From: Chitinophagaceae bacterium 26-R-25
Lineage (GTDB): Bacteria; Bacteroidota; Bacteroidia; Chitinophagales; Chitinophagaceae
Length of the DNA stretch: 64,000 bases
Reading direction: 5' to 3'
Assembly (NCBI GenBank): GCA_029906195.1
Contig: JARWSJ010000003.1
Location: 124,001 to 188,000 of the forward strand
Shown: piece after piece, positions 35,822 through 43,267 of the stretch
Layout: every line of letters begins with the position of its first letter
How positions within the stretch are numbered: the stretch's first letter is position 1
The notes under the pieces: generated by a model
What the model saw: the letters and a program-made list of their open reading frames with translations, nothing else
Database searches by the model: none
Told to the model about the DNA's origin: nothing
Translations under genes and position numbers: made by a program

Positions 35822-35829
35822 TACCTTTG
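35822..35829 (+). promoter_or_regulatory. Candidate -7 element TACCTTTG
   Basis: Exact TAnnTTTG match 21 bases before the ATG at 35851, immediately behind a repeat arm. Confidence 0.5.
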
Positions 35830-35850
35830 CACTACTAAACATGAGACATT

Positions 35851-37254
35851 ATGTATGTAGAGCAATTATATACCAATTGTTTAAGCGAAGCTGCTTATTA
35901 CATTGAAAGCAACGGGGAAGCTGCTATTATTGACCCTTTGAGGGACATTGACGACTATCTGCAAAAAGCAGCTGAACGAAACGCTACTATCAAATATATT
36001 TTTGAAACACACTTTCACGCCGACTTCGTAAGTGGTCATATCGACCTTAGCAAAGCGACCGGTGCGCCCATCATTTATGGTCCGGGCACTAGAGCTGCTT
36101 TCGATTTCCATTTGGCAAAAGATGGTGAAGTTTTTAAACTGGGAAACGTCAGCCTGGAAGTGCTGCATACACCTGGTCACACCATCGAGTCTACCTGCTA
36201 TTTATTGAAAGATGAACAGGGAACCGACCACGCAATTTTCACCGGCGACACACTATTCGTTGGAGATGTTGGCCGTCCTGACCTTAGCAGCGGAAATAAA
36301 TCTTCAGAAGAGCTGGCTGGTTTGTTGTACGATTCTTTGCAAAACAGAATTGTTCCATTGGCAGATAATGTAATAGTTTATCCTGCACACGGTCCGGGAA
36401 GCAGCTGTGGTAAAAACCTTGGCCCGCATACGCAAAGCACCATCGGTAGTGAAAAGCAAACCAACTATGCATTGCAGCCGCAAAGCAAGCAGGAGTTTAT
36501 TGATGCGGTAACAAAAGATTTGCCCGCAGCTCCACAATATTTTCCTATCAATGCCAAGATCAACCAGCAGGGCTACACCAGCCTTGATGAAGTGTTGAAA
36601 ACAGCATTGGCTCCATTGTCTGTTGAAAACTTCAAAGCAGAAGCCGAGAAAGGCGCTGTTATTTTGGACACCAGAAACGCCAATACTTTTATTCAGGGGT
36701 TTGTGCCAAATTCAATTAGCATTGGTCTTGAAGGGCGTTTTGCAGAATGGGCAGGAAGCATCTTAAGCTTCGATGAACCTATGATTCTAGTTACAGACGC
36801 AGGCAAAGAAAAAGAAACAGCCATCCGTCTTGCACGCGTAGGTTTTGATAAAATAAACGGTTACCTCGAAGGTGGTTTTGAAGCATGGAAAAATGCAGGC
36901 GAAAAGGTCGATCTGATAATAGACGTAGAAGCAGATGAATTGGCAATGGATATGCCTTTTGATGAACATCTTGTTGTGCTTGATGTTCGCCGTGAAGCAG
37001 AATTTGCAGTTGGTCACGTGAAAAATGCAGTGAACATTCCACTGTCTGATATGAAGAATCCAGCAAACATGTCAATTCTTGAGGAGAATCAAAACATCTA
37101 TGTTCATTGTGCCGGTGGCTACAGAAGCGTTATTGCTTCGTCATTGCTGAAACGCCAGGGCATTCACAACATCCGCAACGTAAACGGCGGCTGGGGCAAG
37201 ATCAAAGATCAGTCAGGTATTGAAACAGAGAAGGATCAGAGTGTGCTGAATTAA
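35851..37254 (+). CDS. Metallo-beta-lactamase fold hydrolase with two rhodanese domains
   Basis: A 467-residue protein of the persulfide dioxygenase/Blh-like type. Residues 1 to about 230 are the metallo-hydrolase with the metal motif ETHFHADFVSGH, HTPGHTIEST and FTGDTLFVGDVGRPDL. Residues about 265-355 are a first rhodanese domain whose active loop reads LVTDAGKEKE, without cysteine, so it is probably inactive. Residues about 365-460 form a second one with the catalytic cysteine in HCAGGYRS. It is expected to act on glutathione or protein persulfides in the cytoplasm. The upstream ArsR gene is a candidate regulator by position. Confidence 0.9.
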   Translation: MYVEQLYTNCLSEAAYYIESNGEAAIIDPLRDIDDYLQKAAERNATIKYIFETHFHADFVSGHIDLSKATGAPIIYGPGTRAAFDFHLAKDGEVFKLGNVSLEVLHTPGHTIESTCYLLKDEQGTDHAIFTGDTLFVGDVGRPDLSSGNKSSEELAGLLYDSLQNRIVPLADNVIVYPAHGPGSSCGKNLGPHTQSTIGSEKQTNYALQPQSKQEFIDAVTKDLPAAPQYFPINAKINQQGYTSLDEVLKTALAPLSVENFKAEAEKGAVILDTRNANTFIQGFVPNSISIGLEGRFAEWAGSILSFDEPMILVTDAGKEKETAIRLARVGFDKINGYLEGGFEAWKNAGEKVDLIIDVEADELAMDMPFDEHLVVLDVRREAEFAVGHVKNAVNIPLSDMKNPANMSILEENQNIYVHCAGGYRSVIASSLLKRQGIHNIRNVNGGWGKIKDQSGIETEKDQSVLN

Positions 37255-37255
37255 G

Positions 37256-37424
37256 TATAAAGTTGTTAGTTGATGGTTGTTAGTTGTTAGACCTTACGGA
37301 ATTAAAGTTCAACAATTAACAACCATTCTTTTTTGAAGAAGACATTTTAGTTGTTAGTTATTAGTTGTAGGCTTGAAATGCCAGAGTCCACTAACAACAA
37401 ACAACTATAAACTAACAACTAGTT
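37256..37424. repeat. Compound inverted repeat, GTTGTTAGTTGATGG family
   Basis: Two pairs of arms: gttgttagttgatggttgtt near 37261 with caattaacaaccatt near 37312, and agttgttagttattagttg near 37349 with ccactaacaacaaacaactat near 37388. The far end contains the stop codon of the convergent LpxL gene (AACTAG). Confidence 0.8.
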
Positions 37425-38345
37425 ATACGCCTTTGGCCTCACCACTGGCACATCTTTCCCTATCCACAGCTCCTTGTATTCGCTTTTCCAGTCAGACTTC
37501 CAGCGTTTGTGTGTCCACATCCAGAGCTCTGGATTTTCTGTAATTACTTTCTCCAATAGTTTTACATATCTGCGTGTCATCTCACCTTCCTCCACACTCC
37601 TTGGATTTTCTTCTATCATTTCGAAATGAAGAGTGTAATGCCCCCGCCTTTCTTTTGTTGGATATCCAAAAACAGCAGGCATATTAGCAGACCGTGCACT
37701 TTTTTCGGGACCGGTTACAAAGGGAGTCGCCCTATCGAAGAAATTTAACCAATATGATTTATCAACACCTCCGGGATTTTGATCACCCAACAAAGCGAGC
37801 ATATAAGGACGTTTTCTTTCTGCAATATATCCTCTCGTGAAGGCACTGGTTGGCGTTGCTGGAATAAGTCCTGCGCCGGAACGTTGTCTTAACCTGATAA
37901 ACAACTTTTCCATTGCCTGGCTTTTTATTGGCATATACACAATGAGCATATGTAGCGGTGAATAATGCTCCAGTGCAGCGCCGCCAACCTCCCAATTAAA
38001 AAAATGTCCGAGAAAGAGATGGGCACTTTTGCCTTTGGATTGAATCTCATTAAAAATTTCAAAGTTGCCGGAGAATCTCTTTTCTGCAAAAGATTTTCTT
38101 GCACTCAGCATTTTAATAGCTTCAATAAAATTGTCGACGAAGTTCTTGTAGAACTTTTTAGCAATCGCTACTTTTTCCGCTTCTGATTTTTCGGGAAAAA
38201 CAATGGAGAGATTTTTCATGACAACTTTCTTGCGATAGCCTGCCAAGTAATAAACTATAACATAAATAAGATCACAAAAAACATAGAGCACCCTCATGGG
38301 CAATAACGAAAACAGATATAAAGCGCAGTATAACAAGTAGTACAT
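37419..38345 (-). CDS. LpxL/HtrB-type lipid A acyltransferase
   Basis: A 308-residue inner-membrane protein of the lauroyl/myristoyl acyltransferase family. One N-terminal hydrophobic segment (LYLFSLLPMRVLYVFCDLIYVIVYYL) is followed by the catalytic block LFLGHFFNWEVGG (H-x4-E), then MPIKSQAMEKLFIRLRQRSG and the closing ITENPELWMWTHKRWKS. It adds a secondary acyl chain to lipid A. The stop codon (AAC TAG) falls inside the adjacent repeat arm. A -7 match TATCTTTG on the minus strand is at 38412-38405. Confidence 0.9.
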   Translation of the reverse strand: MYYLLYCALYLFSLLPMRVLYVFCDLIYVIVYYLAGYRKKVVMKNLSIVFPEKSEAEKVAIAKKFYKNFVDNFIEAIKMLSARKSFAEKRFSGNFEIFNEIQSKGKSAHLFLGHFFNWEVGGAALEHYSPLHMLIVYMPIKSQAMEKLFIRLRQRSGAGLIPATPTSAFTRGYIAERKRPYMLALLGDQNPGGVDKSYWLNFFDRATPFVTGPEKSARSANMPAVFGYPTKERRGHYTLHFEMIEENPRSVEEGEMTRRYVKLLEKVITENPELWMWTHKRWKSDWKSEYKELWIGKDVPVVRPKAYN

Positions 38346-38404
38346 AAATAGTAATTACAGACAAACTGTATTTATGTTTTGCCAGAAGTTGTTAATAAGA
38401 ATTG

Positions 38405-38412
38405 CAAAGATA
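38405..38412 (-). promoter_or_regulatory. Candidate -7 element TATCTTTG for the LpxL gene
   Basis: Exact TAnnTTTG match on the minus strand, 59 bases before the start at 38345. Confidence 0.4.
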
Positions 38413-38436
38413 TGATGATGAGCGACTTTAGCTAGC

Positions 38437-38512
38437 AAGTCAAAAGTAAAAACCGTTCAAAATAGTGCAGGGCCTTTTTGACTTTTGACTTTTAACTTTT
38501 TACTTCTTACTT
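38437..38512. repeat. Inverted repeat, GTCAAAAGTAAAAA family
   Basis: Left arm aagtcaaaagtaaaaacc, right arm gacttttgacttttaactttttactt; loop about 20 bases. Confidence 0.8.
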
Positions 38513-38868
38513 CAAGATAGGTTGAAAGCAACGATTTGGTTTCAAACATTGTCAGCCTGAAGACATCAGCAAACTCAATTGTCATCAAACTCTCATAAAT
38601 GAATTATTTTAGATATTATTTAGATTCTACCCGCAAGTTTTGTGTTAGTTTAGCGTCAAAGTCTCGACAACGTTTATCAATTAAGGTCTGACTTTTCCCC
38701 CATCTTGACTCCGTAAAAACTACTAAAACAACGTAAACCCAGTTGTTTTACAATTCTTTACTCTTCGCTGTTATTTTATAAGCGGCAAATATTGACAAAG
38801 AGCGGGAAGAGGAAAGTTGACTTAAATCAATCAAATAAACGAATTTTGAAATTCTATCTTTTGTGAAC

Positions 38869-39780
38869 ATGGCTGAAAAAATACCTTATTACAACAATCT
38901 TAGTGAGTCGTTTCAAAGTGCCGATATGCCGGTTTTGAATCCTGATTTTGAGCTGATCAAGTTTGAAGATATCCCATACGACAGTAAGCTTTTCAAACAA
39001 CCGTTCCGTTTAAATGCTTTTATTGCAGCGCTTGTAACGGATGGCAGTTTCACTCTCAATATAAACTCACAAGTTTATCATCTTGAGCGGGGCAATATGT
39101 ATTTCACTGCTCCATGGCATATCCGCCATTATCATGAAATTAAAAACTGGAAAGGCTACATCATCTTCTTTACGCCGCAATACGTTTTCCAGCAAAAGCC
39201 CGCCAGAACGATCACTACAGAGTTCCCTTTTTACCAGGCAGAGAGTGGTTTAACTACAAAACTTAACGAAGAGCAAATCTCTATGTTCGAGCATTTGTTC
39301 GGCGATATGCAGGGCGTACTTCGTTCAGATAATCCTGATCGTTACAAGATGTTGTTTCATTACACAAACATTTTGCTGTTCAATGCGAAGGCTGCTACTT
39401 CCGGAAGTTACACAGTTACTAAAGGCAACGAAACAGTTGTTTCCCAATTCATGAACTTGCTGAATGGCTACTTCATTGAGTTGAATAAAGGGAACATCAA
39501 AGAAGAGTTGACTTTGAAAGCTGTTGCTGAAGGAATGCATTTGCATCCAAACTATTTGAGCAACCTGCTTAAAGATCAAACTGGTAAATCTGCTTCGCAA
39601 ATTATTCGTGAAAGAGTTGGCCTGGAAGCGCAGGCGCTTTTGAAGAACACGAATATGACTGTAGCAGAAGTTGCCTACTATCTACAATTTACAGATACTT
39701 CCAACTTTGCAAAATTCTTTAAAAACGTTACAGGCTTTAGCCCGAGCGGGTTCAGAGAGAACCTGAGGGAAAAAGTTTAG
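38869..39780 (+). CDS. AraC family transcriptional regulator
   Basis: A 303-residue regulator with an N-terminal cupin-like ligand domain (about 1-170) and a C-terminal AraC double helix-turn-helix (about 200-300: LHPNYLSNLLKDQTGKSASQ and YLQFTDTSNFAKFFKNVTGFSPSGFR). It is a likely activator of an unlinked target. ATG at 38869 is preferred over the GTG two codons earlier. Confidence 0.9.
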   Translation: MAEKIPYYNNLSESFQSADMPVLNPDFELIKFEDIPYDSKLFKQPFRLNAFIAALVTDGSFTLNINSQVYHLERGNMYFTAPWHIRHYHEIKNWKGYIIFFTPQYVFQQKPARTITTEFPFYQAESGLTTKLNEEQISMFEHLFGDMQGVLRSDNPDRYKMLFHYTNILLFNAKAATSGSYTVTKGNETVVSQFMNLLNGYFIELNKGNIKEELTLKAVAEGMHLHPNYLSNLLKDQTGKSASQIIRERVGLEAQALLKNTNMTVAEVAYYLQFTDTSNFAKFFKNVTGFSPSGFRENLREKV

Positions 39781-39781
39781 A

Positions 39782-39870
39782 GATAAAGTAAAAATTAGAA
39801 AGTCAAAAGTCAAAAACATGGGTGCGAAATAGCGCTGCCCTTTTTGACTTTTGACTTTTTAATTTTGAAT
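39782..39870. repeat. Inverted repeat, GTCAAAAGTCAAAAA family
   Basis: Left arm aaagtaaaaattagaaagtc, right arm gacttttgactttttaattttg. It lies between the AraC stop codon and the downstream TAG (39875-39873) of the interrupted DUF2007 frame, so its edge marks that TAG and not the earlier TGA. Confidence 0.8.
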
Positions 39871-39872
39871 TA

Positions 39873-40025
39873 CTATAGTTCTTCCTGTATCGCTCCGCAA
39901 CTATAACATCTATACACAGTCGTCTGCTCCACTGGCTGACCATTTTTCAAAACACTCCATAGCTGTTGCCAGACCGTGTCAAAGGTTTTTACGTTTACTA
40001 TTTTTTGAACACTTTTTTGTCCTCA
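39873..40025 (-). pseudogene. In-frame continuation of the DUF2007 gene beyond a TGA codon: zinc ribbon
   Basis: Reading on from the TGA at 40025-40023 in the same frame gives 49 further codons (GQKSVQKIVNVKTFDTVWQQ onward) ending CYSCGAIQEEL and TAG at 39875-39873. Together with the last residues before the stop (ACEN) this forms a four-cysteine zinc ribbon, C-E-N-[TGA]-G ... C-Y-S-C-G, in which the TGA takes exactly the place of the second cysteine. Known DUF2007 proteins often have such a C-terminal ribbon. It may be a single-base nonsense mutation of TGC or TGT, or less likely recoding. Confidence 0.7.
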
Positions 40026-40283
40026 GTTTTCACACGCGACATTTTCAAGAAAAGTTCGCTCGGTTGTTTCGAGTATGCGATTGGCTTCGTCGATGTCTTC
40101 TTCTTTCACCATCAACTTCATTCCGCCGAGCGCGGGACTTAACAAGGGATCGATCGTGATTGTGTACTCATCTTGTATATAACAATCTAATCCTGCATCT
40201 TTTAAAAGAGAAAGATGCATGTTTGCATTTATATAATTATCGTAGGATCGAATTACTCTCACGTTTGTCCATTTAATCTTCAA
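40023..40283 (-). CDS. DUF2007 domain protein (putative signal-transducing protein), truncated by TGA
   Basis: An 86-residue product with the complete DUF2007 core: VRVIRSYDNYINANMHLSLL, AGLDCYIQDEYTITIDPLL, ALGGMKLMVKEEDIDEANRIL. The family has a ferredoxin-like fold similar to PII-related domains, and its function is unknown. The frame stops at TGA in the middle of a CxxC motif and is open for another 49 codons (see the entry at 39873), so the full protein would have 136 residues. It lies 86 bases downstream of dnaN in the same direction, beyond the dnaN terminator. Confidence 0.85.
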   Translation of the reverse strand: MKIKWTNVRVIRSYDNYINANMHLSLLKDAGLDCYIQDEYTITIDPLLSPALGGMKLMVKEEDIDEANRILETTERTFLENVACEN

Positions 40284-40317
40284 CTAATTTACGAAACGTG
40301 TTTGTATACGCATTAAA

Positions 40318-40347
40318 AAAGGTTGTTCCATTTCTGAAACAACCTTT
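40318..40347 (-). terminator. Terminator downstream of dnaN
   Basis: Stem aaaggttgtt (40318-40327) with aacaaccttt (40338-40347); in the minus direction it is followed by a run of T. Confidence 0.85.
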
Positions 40348-40369
40348 GTATTAAAAGAGATTTATTTTA

Positions 40370-41485
40370 CTATTGATTCAACATCAAAGGCATTACAAGC
40401 ATTAACAGCTCTTCGTTTTCTTCGCCTTCTGTTTGTTTGATGATGCCTGCTTTTGTTGGTGTAGAAAGCTCAACTTTTACTTCGTCGCTTTCTGCAGCGT
40501 TCAACATTTCAATCAGGAATTTCGCGTTGAAAGCAATTGCCAGGTCTTCACCATCGTATTGACATTTCATTCTTTCGTTTCCTTCAAAGCTAAAGTCAAC
40601 ATCTTGTGCAGCCAGTTGTAATTCGCTTCCATGGATGTTCAACACAACCTGGTTAGTGCTCTTGTTACTGAATACACTTACACGGCGCAATGCACCCTGA
40701 AAATCTGATTTTGTAACAACCAGTTTGTAGGGATTGTCTGTAGGGATAACAACTTTGTAATCAGGGAAACGGGCGTCGATCAATCGACAGCTCATTTGTG
40801 TGTTGCCATGTTTTACAAACAGGTGATTGCTGTTGTAGTTGATTGTGATTTCATCTGTGTTATCAGGCAAAGCTGTTTTCAACAGGTTCAGCGGTTTGCG
40901 TGGCACAATGAAAGAATCATTCTGCGGGCAGTGAACGTTTGTCAATTTATAACGAACCAATCTGTGTGCATCGGTAGCAACAAACTGCAAATAGTTTTTA
41001 TCCAGTTCAAAATAAACGCCAGTCATTGCCGGGCGAAGATCGTCGTTACTTACAGCGAATAAAGTTTTGTTGATAGCTGTTACCAACTGACCTGATTCCA
41101 AAGTAAATGATGTGGTATCATCTGCAGACGGTTCTTTAGGGAAGTTGTCCGGGTTTTCGCCCATCACTTTATACTTACCGTTGTCGCTGGTAATTTCAAC
41201 AGCGAAGTTTTTATCGATGTTGAAAGTCAGTGGCTGATCCGCAATATTCTTTAGAGAGTCGATCAAAATTTTTGCAGGAATACAAACCTTGCCGCTTTCT
41301 TTCGCTTCGATTTCGATCTGCACGCGCATGACCGTTTCAAGGTCAGTTGCTACTACGGAAAGCTTATTCGTTTCTACCTCAAACAGAAAATCTTCTAATA
41401 TTGGCAAAACCGTATTGGAGTTAATAACCCCGCTGATCTGTTGTAACTGTTTCAGCAAGGCCGAAGATGAAACAATGAACTTCAT
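40370..41485 (-). CDS. dnaN: DNA polymerase III beta subunit (sliding clamp)
   Basis: A 371-residue clamp. MKFIVSSSALLKQLQQISGV is the usual start, TDLETVMRVQIE and AMTGVYFELDKNYLQFVATDAHRL are conserved, and the C-terminus ends with the pattern LVMPLMLNQ near the partner-binding pocket. Three homologous domains form the ring subunit that tethers polymerase to DNA. The ATG at 41485 is preferred to the TTG at 41500. No dnaA, dnaA boxes or recF are next to it, so this locus gives no hint of the replication origin. Confidence 0.96.
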   Translation of the reverse strand: MKFIVSSSALLKQLQQISGVINSNTVLPILEDFLFEVETNKLSVVATDLETVMRVQIEIEAKESGKVCIPAKILIDSLKNIADQPLTFNIDKNFAVEITSDNGKYKVMGENPDNFPKEPSADDTTSFTLESGQLVTAINKTLFAVSNDDLRPAMTGVYFELDKNYLQFVATDAHRLVRYKLTNVHCPQNDSFIVPRKPLNLLKTALPDNTDEITINYNSNHLFVKHGNTQMSCRLIDARFPDYKVVIPTDNPYKLVVTKSDFQGALRRVSVFSNKSTNQVVLNIHGSELQLAAQDVDFSFEGNERMKCQYDGEDLAIAFNAKFLIEMLNAAESDEVKVELSTPTKAGIIKQTEGEENEELLMLVMPLMLNQ

Positions 41486-41586
41486 ATTAATTGAATTCAA
41501 ATTTTATGTAGTGGCGAAACTAATGATTTTTAACTAATAGGCAAGTGTTGGGGGATAGTTTGTGTGAAGAAATGGAAGAATGGTTA

Positions 41587-41683
41587 AAGCTTAATGCTTA
41601 AGGCCTAACGCAGAACGCTCTTTCTGTGCAGCAATCGCCCTTTGGGCATTCAGCGTTAGGCGTTTGGCATTAGGCTTTCAGCC
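41587..41683. repeat. Inverted repeat, GCCTAACGC family, in the dnaN-recX promoter gap
   Basis: Left arm about 41587-41618 (taatgcttaaggcctaacgcagaacg), right arm about 41646-41683 (gcattcagcgttaggcgtttggcattaggctttcagc). The end of the right arm directly precedes the recX -7 element and contributes its possible -33 TTTG. Confidence 0.85.
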
Positions 41684-41692
41684 TTACATTTG
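41663..41692 (+). promoter_or_regulatory. Candidate recX promoter inside a repeat arm (leaderless)
   Basis: TTTG at 41663-41666, an 18-base spacer, and TACATTTG at 41685-41692. The ATG is at 41697, four bases after the -7 element, so transcription would begin at or next to the start codon. Confidence 0.45.
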
Positions 41693-41696
41693 CTCC

Positions 41697-42176
41697 ATGG
41701 CCTTTGAACGAACGTTAACGCCCGAGCAGGCGCTGCAAAAAGCAAAACAATATTGTGCCTACCAGGAGCGCTGTCACCAGGAAGTGAAGGACAAGCTGTA
41801 TAGTTATGGTTTGTATAAACCTGCGGTGGAAACGATGCTTTCGCAGCTGATCGAGGAGAACTATTTGAATGAAGAGCGCTTTGCCATTGCGTTTGCGGGT
41901 GGAAAGTTTCGTATGAAGCATTGGGGAAAAGTGAAAATTAAATACGAGCTGAAGCTCAAAAAAGTAAGCGACTACTGCATAAAAAAGGCCCTTCAATCGA
42001 TAGAAGACGAGCCTTATTTTGAATCCCTTCACAAGCTCGCGGAAGAGAAATGGAAAACACTTAAGGGCGAGAAAAACATTTTCATAAAAATGCGCAAAAT
42101 GCAGGACTATCTTTTGCAAAAAGGGTATGAGAATGAGTGGGTGAAGGAGGCGGTGGAGAAGCAGAGAGGAAAGTAG
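41697..42176 (+). CDS. recX: RecX family regulatory protein
   Basis: A 159-residue helical protein. ALQKAKQYCAYQERCHQEVKDKLYSYG, EENYLNEERFAIAFAGGKFRMKHWGKVKIKYEL and KGYENEWVKEAV are the three-helix RecX repeats. RecX binds RecA filaments and limits recombination; recA is not adjacent here. The start at 41697 is chosen because upstream codons lie in a repeat arm. Confidence 0.9.
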   Translation: MAFERTLTPEQALQKAKQYCAYQERCHQEVKDKLYSYGLYKPAVETMLSQLIEENYLNEERFAIAFAGGKFRMKHWGKVKIKYELKLKKVSDYCIKKALQSIEDEPYFESLHKLAEEKWKTLKGEKNIFIKMRKMQDYLLQKGYENEWVKEAVEKQRGK

Positions 42177-42345
42177 GCGGTGGCCGGTTGCCAGTACCCG
42201 GTATTTCAATGCGGTCATTGTTTATAAATACAGACGAGCTTTATACTCTTAGAATTTTTTGCTGATGGCTTCTAAAAAAGTGAGCAGCACACAAAGTCCG
42301 GTTACTGGCTACTGGTTACTGGCCACCGGGTACTGGCTACCCACA
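42176..42345. repeat. Compound inverted repeat, GGTTACTGGCTACTGG family
   Basis: Left arm ggcggtggccggttgccagtacccgg after the recX stop codon, right arm ccggttactggctactggttactggccaccgggtactggc to about 42340. Related to 24199-24299. A longer in-frame reading of kdsB (from 42259) runs through it and is rejected. Confidence 0.75.
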
Positions 42346-42352
42346 AAATCCC

Positions 42353-42360
42353 TAGCTTTG
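42353..42360 (+). promoter_or_regulatory. Candidate -7 element TAGCTTTG for kdsB
   Basis: Exact TAnnTTTG match 18 bases before the kdsB ATG, immediately behind the repeat arm. Confidence 0.45.
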
Positions 42361-42378
42361 CCCAAAACTTTTCCTCAC

Positions 42379-43125
42379 ATGCAAGACAATCGCATTGTTG
42401 CAATGATACCCGCCCGTTATGCTGCTACACGCTTTCCGGGAAAACTTATGCAAATGCTCGGCGATAAAACCATTATCCGCCACACCTATGATAATACTTT
42501 GGCCACTGGACTTTTTGACCAGGTTGTGGTGGTAACAGATAGTGATATTATTTTCGAAGAGATTACTTCACACGGCGGCAATGCCATTATGAGCAAAAAG
42601 CTTCATGAAAGCGGCAGCGACCGTATTGCAGAAGCGGCGGGCCATTTGGATGTGGATATCGTATTGAATGTGCAGGGAGATACGCCATTTGTGAAAAAAG
42701 AACCCCTGCAAAAATTGTTGCAGGTTTTTGAAGGTGAAGAGGGTGCAAAAGTACAGGTGGCCTCAATGATGCAACCTCTCACAGAGCAAGTATACATCGA
42801 TGATCCAAACTATGTGAAAGTGGCTGTGGATATTAACATGAACGCGATTTTCTTTAGCAGAAGTGTGATTCCATATCCCCGCAACAAAGATCTTGTAATT
42901 CCTTACTTCGAACATATTGGCGTCTATGCATTCCGCAAACAAGCGCTTTTAAATTTTACCAATTGGCCAATGACGCCTTTGGAGTCTGCTGAAAAAGTAG
43001 AATGTCTTCGCTACCTCGAGCACGGTGTTCCCATGAAAATGGTGATTGTTGACTACATGGGCGTAGAAATAGATACGCCGGGCGACCTTGATAAGGCTGC
43101 CTCGTTTATGAGCGGCGGAGAATAA
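42379..43125 (+). CDS. kdsB: 3-deoxy-manno-octulosonate cytidylyltransferase
   Basis: A 248-residue nucleotidyltransferase that joins CMP to Kdo for lipopolysaccharide core synthesis. Signature pieces: AMIPARYAATRFPGKLM, VVVTDSDIIFEE, HESGSDRIAEAA, IVLNVQGDTPFVKKEPL and PYFEHIGVYAFRK. It is followed 142 bases later by a KdnB-like dehydrogenase. In Shewanella the corresponding pair makes and activates 8-amino-Kdo, so this KdsB may prefer the amino sugar. The stop codon TAA forms the start of the next repeat arm. Confidence 0.93.
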   Translation: MQDNRIVAMIPARYAATRFPGKLMQMLGDKTIIRHTYDNTLATGLFDQVVVVTDSDIIFEEITSHGGNAIMSKKLHESGSDRIAEAAGHLDVDIVLNVQGDTPFVKKEPLQKLLQVFEGEEGAKVQVASMMQPLTEQVYIDDPNYVKVAVDINMNAIFFSRSVIPYPRNKDLVIPYFEHIGVYAFRKQALLNFTNWPMTPLESAEKVECLRYLEHGVPMKMVIVDYMGVEIDTPGDLDKAASFMSGGE

Positions 43126-43208
43126 GTAAAAAATCAAAAGTAAAAAGTAAAAAACAGCGACAGCAAAATTGACGCAGCCCTTTTTTACTTTTTACTTTTT
43201 ACTTTTTA
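43125..43208. repeat. Inverted repeat, AAGTAAAAAATC family
   Basis: Left arm taagtaaaaaatcaaaagtaaaaag, right arm cttttttactttttactttttac; it begins within the kdsB stop codon. Confidence 0.8.
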
Positions 43209-43217
43209 ATTACCCCG

Positions 43218-43225
43218 TACTTTTG
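43218..43225 (+). promoter_or_regulatory. Candidate -7 element TACTTTTG for the KdnB-like gene
   Basis: Exact TAnnTTTG match 43 bases before the ATG at 43268, just behind a repeat arm. Confidence 0.4.
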
Positions 43226-43267
43226 TAACCCAATAGCGATTGTTCGCTTCATCTTCAAATCCTATTT

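Larger units (their letters stand above)
38346..38868. other. Divergent gap of about 520 bases
   Basis: Between the LpxL gene (minus) and the AraC gene (plus). It holds the -7 match TATCTTTG for lpxL (minus, 38412-38405), one inverted repeat (38437-38512), and an AT-rich tract (38580-38860) that must include the AraC promoter; no exact -7 match was seen there (nearest TATCTTTTG at about 38854). No gene is visible. Confidence 0.5.

Noticed and set aside
39873-40025. Selenocysteine at the TGA of the DUF2007 gene
   Set aside because: Not accepted as the main reading: the hairpin after the TGA is only about six base pairs with a bulge, and a nonsense change of a cysteine codon is simpler. Kept as an alternative in the findings.
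40370-41485. Replication origin near dnaN
   Set aside because: No dnaA, recF or clusters of dnaA-box-like sequences are adjacent.
42259-42378. 40-residue N-terminal extension of KdsB
   Set aside because: It translates the tandem words of a repeat (TGYWLLATGYWL); the standard KdsB start is at 42379 behind a -7 element.
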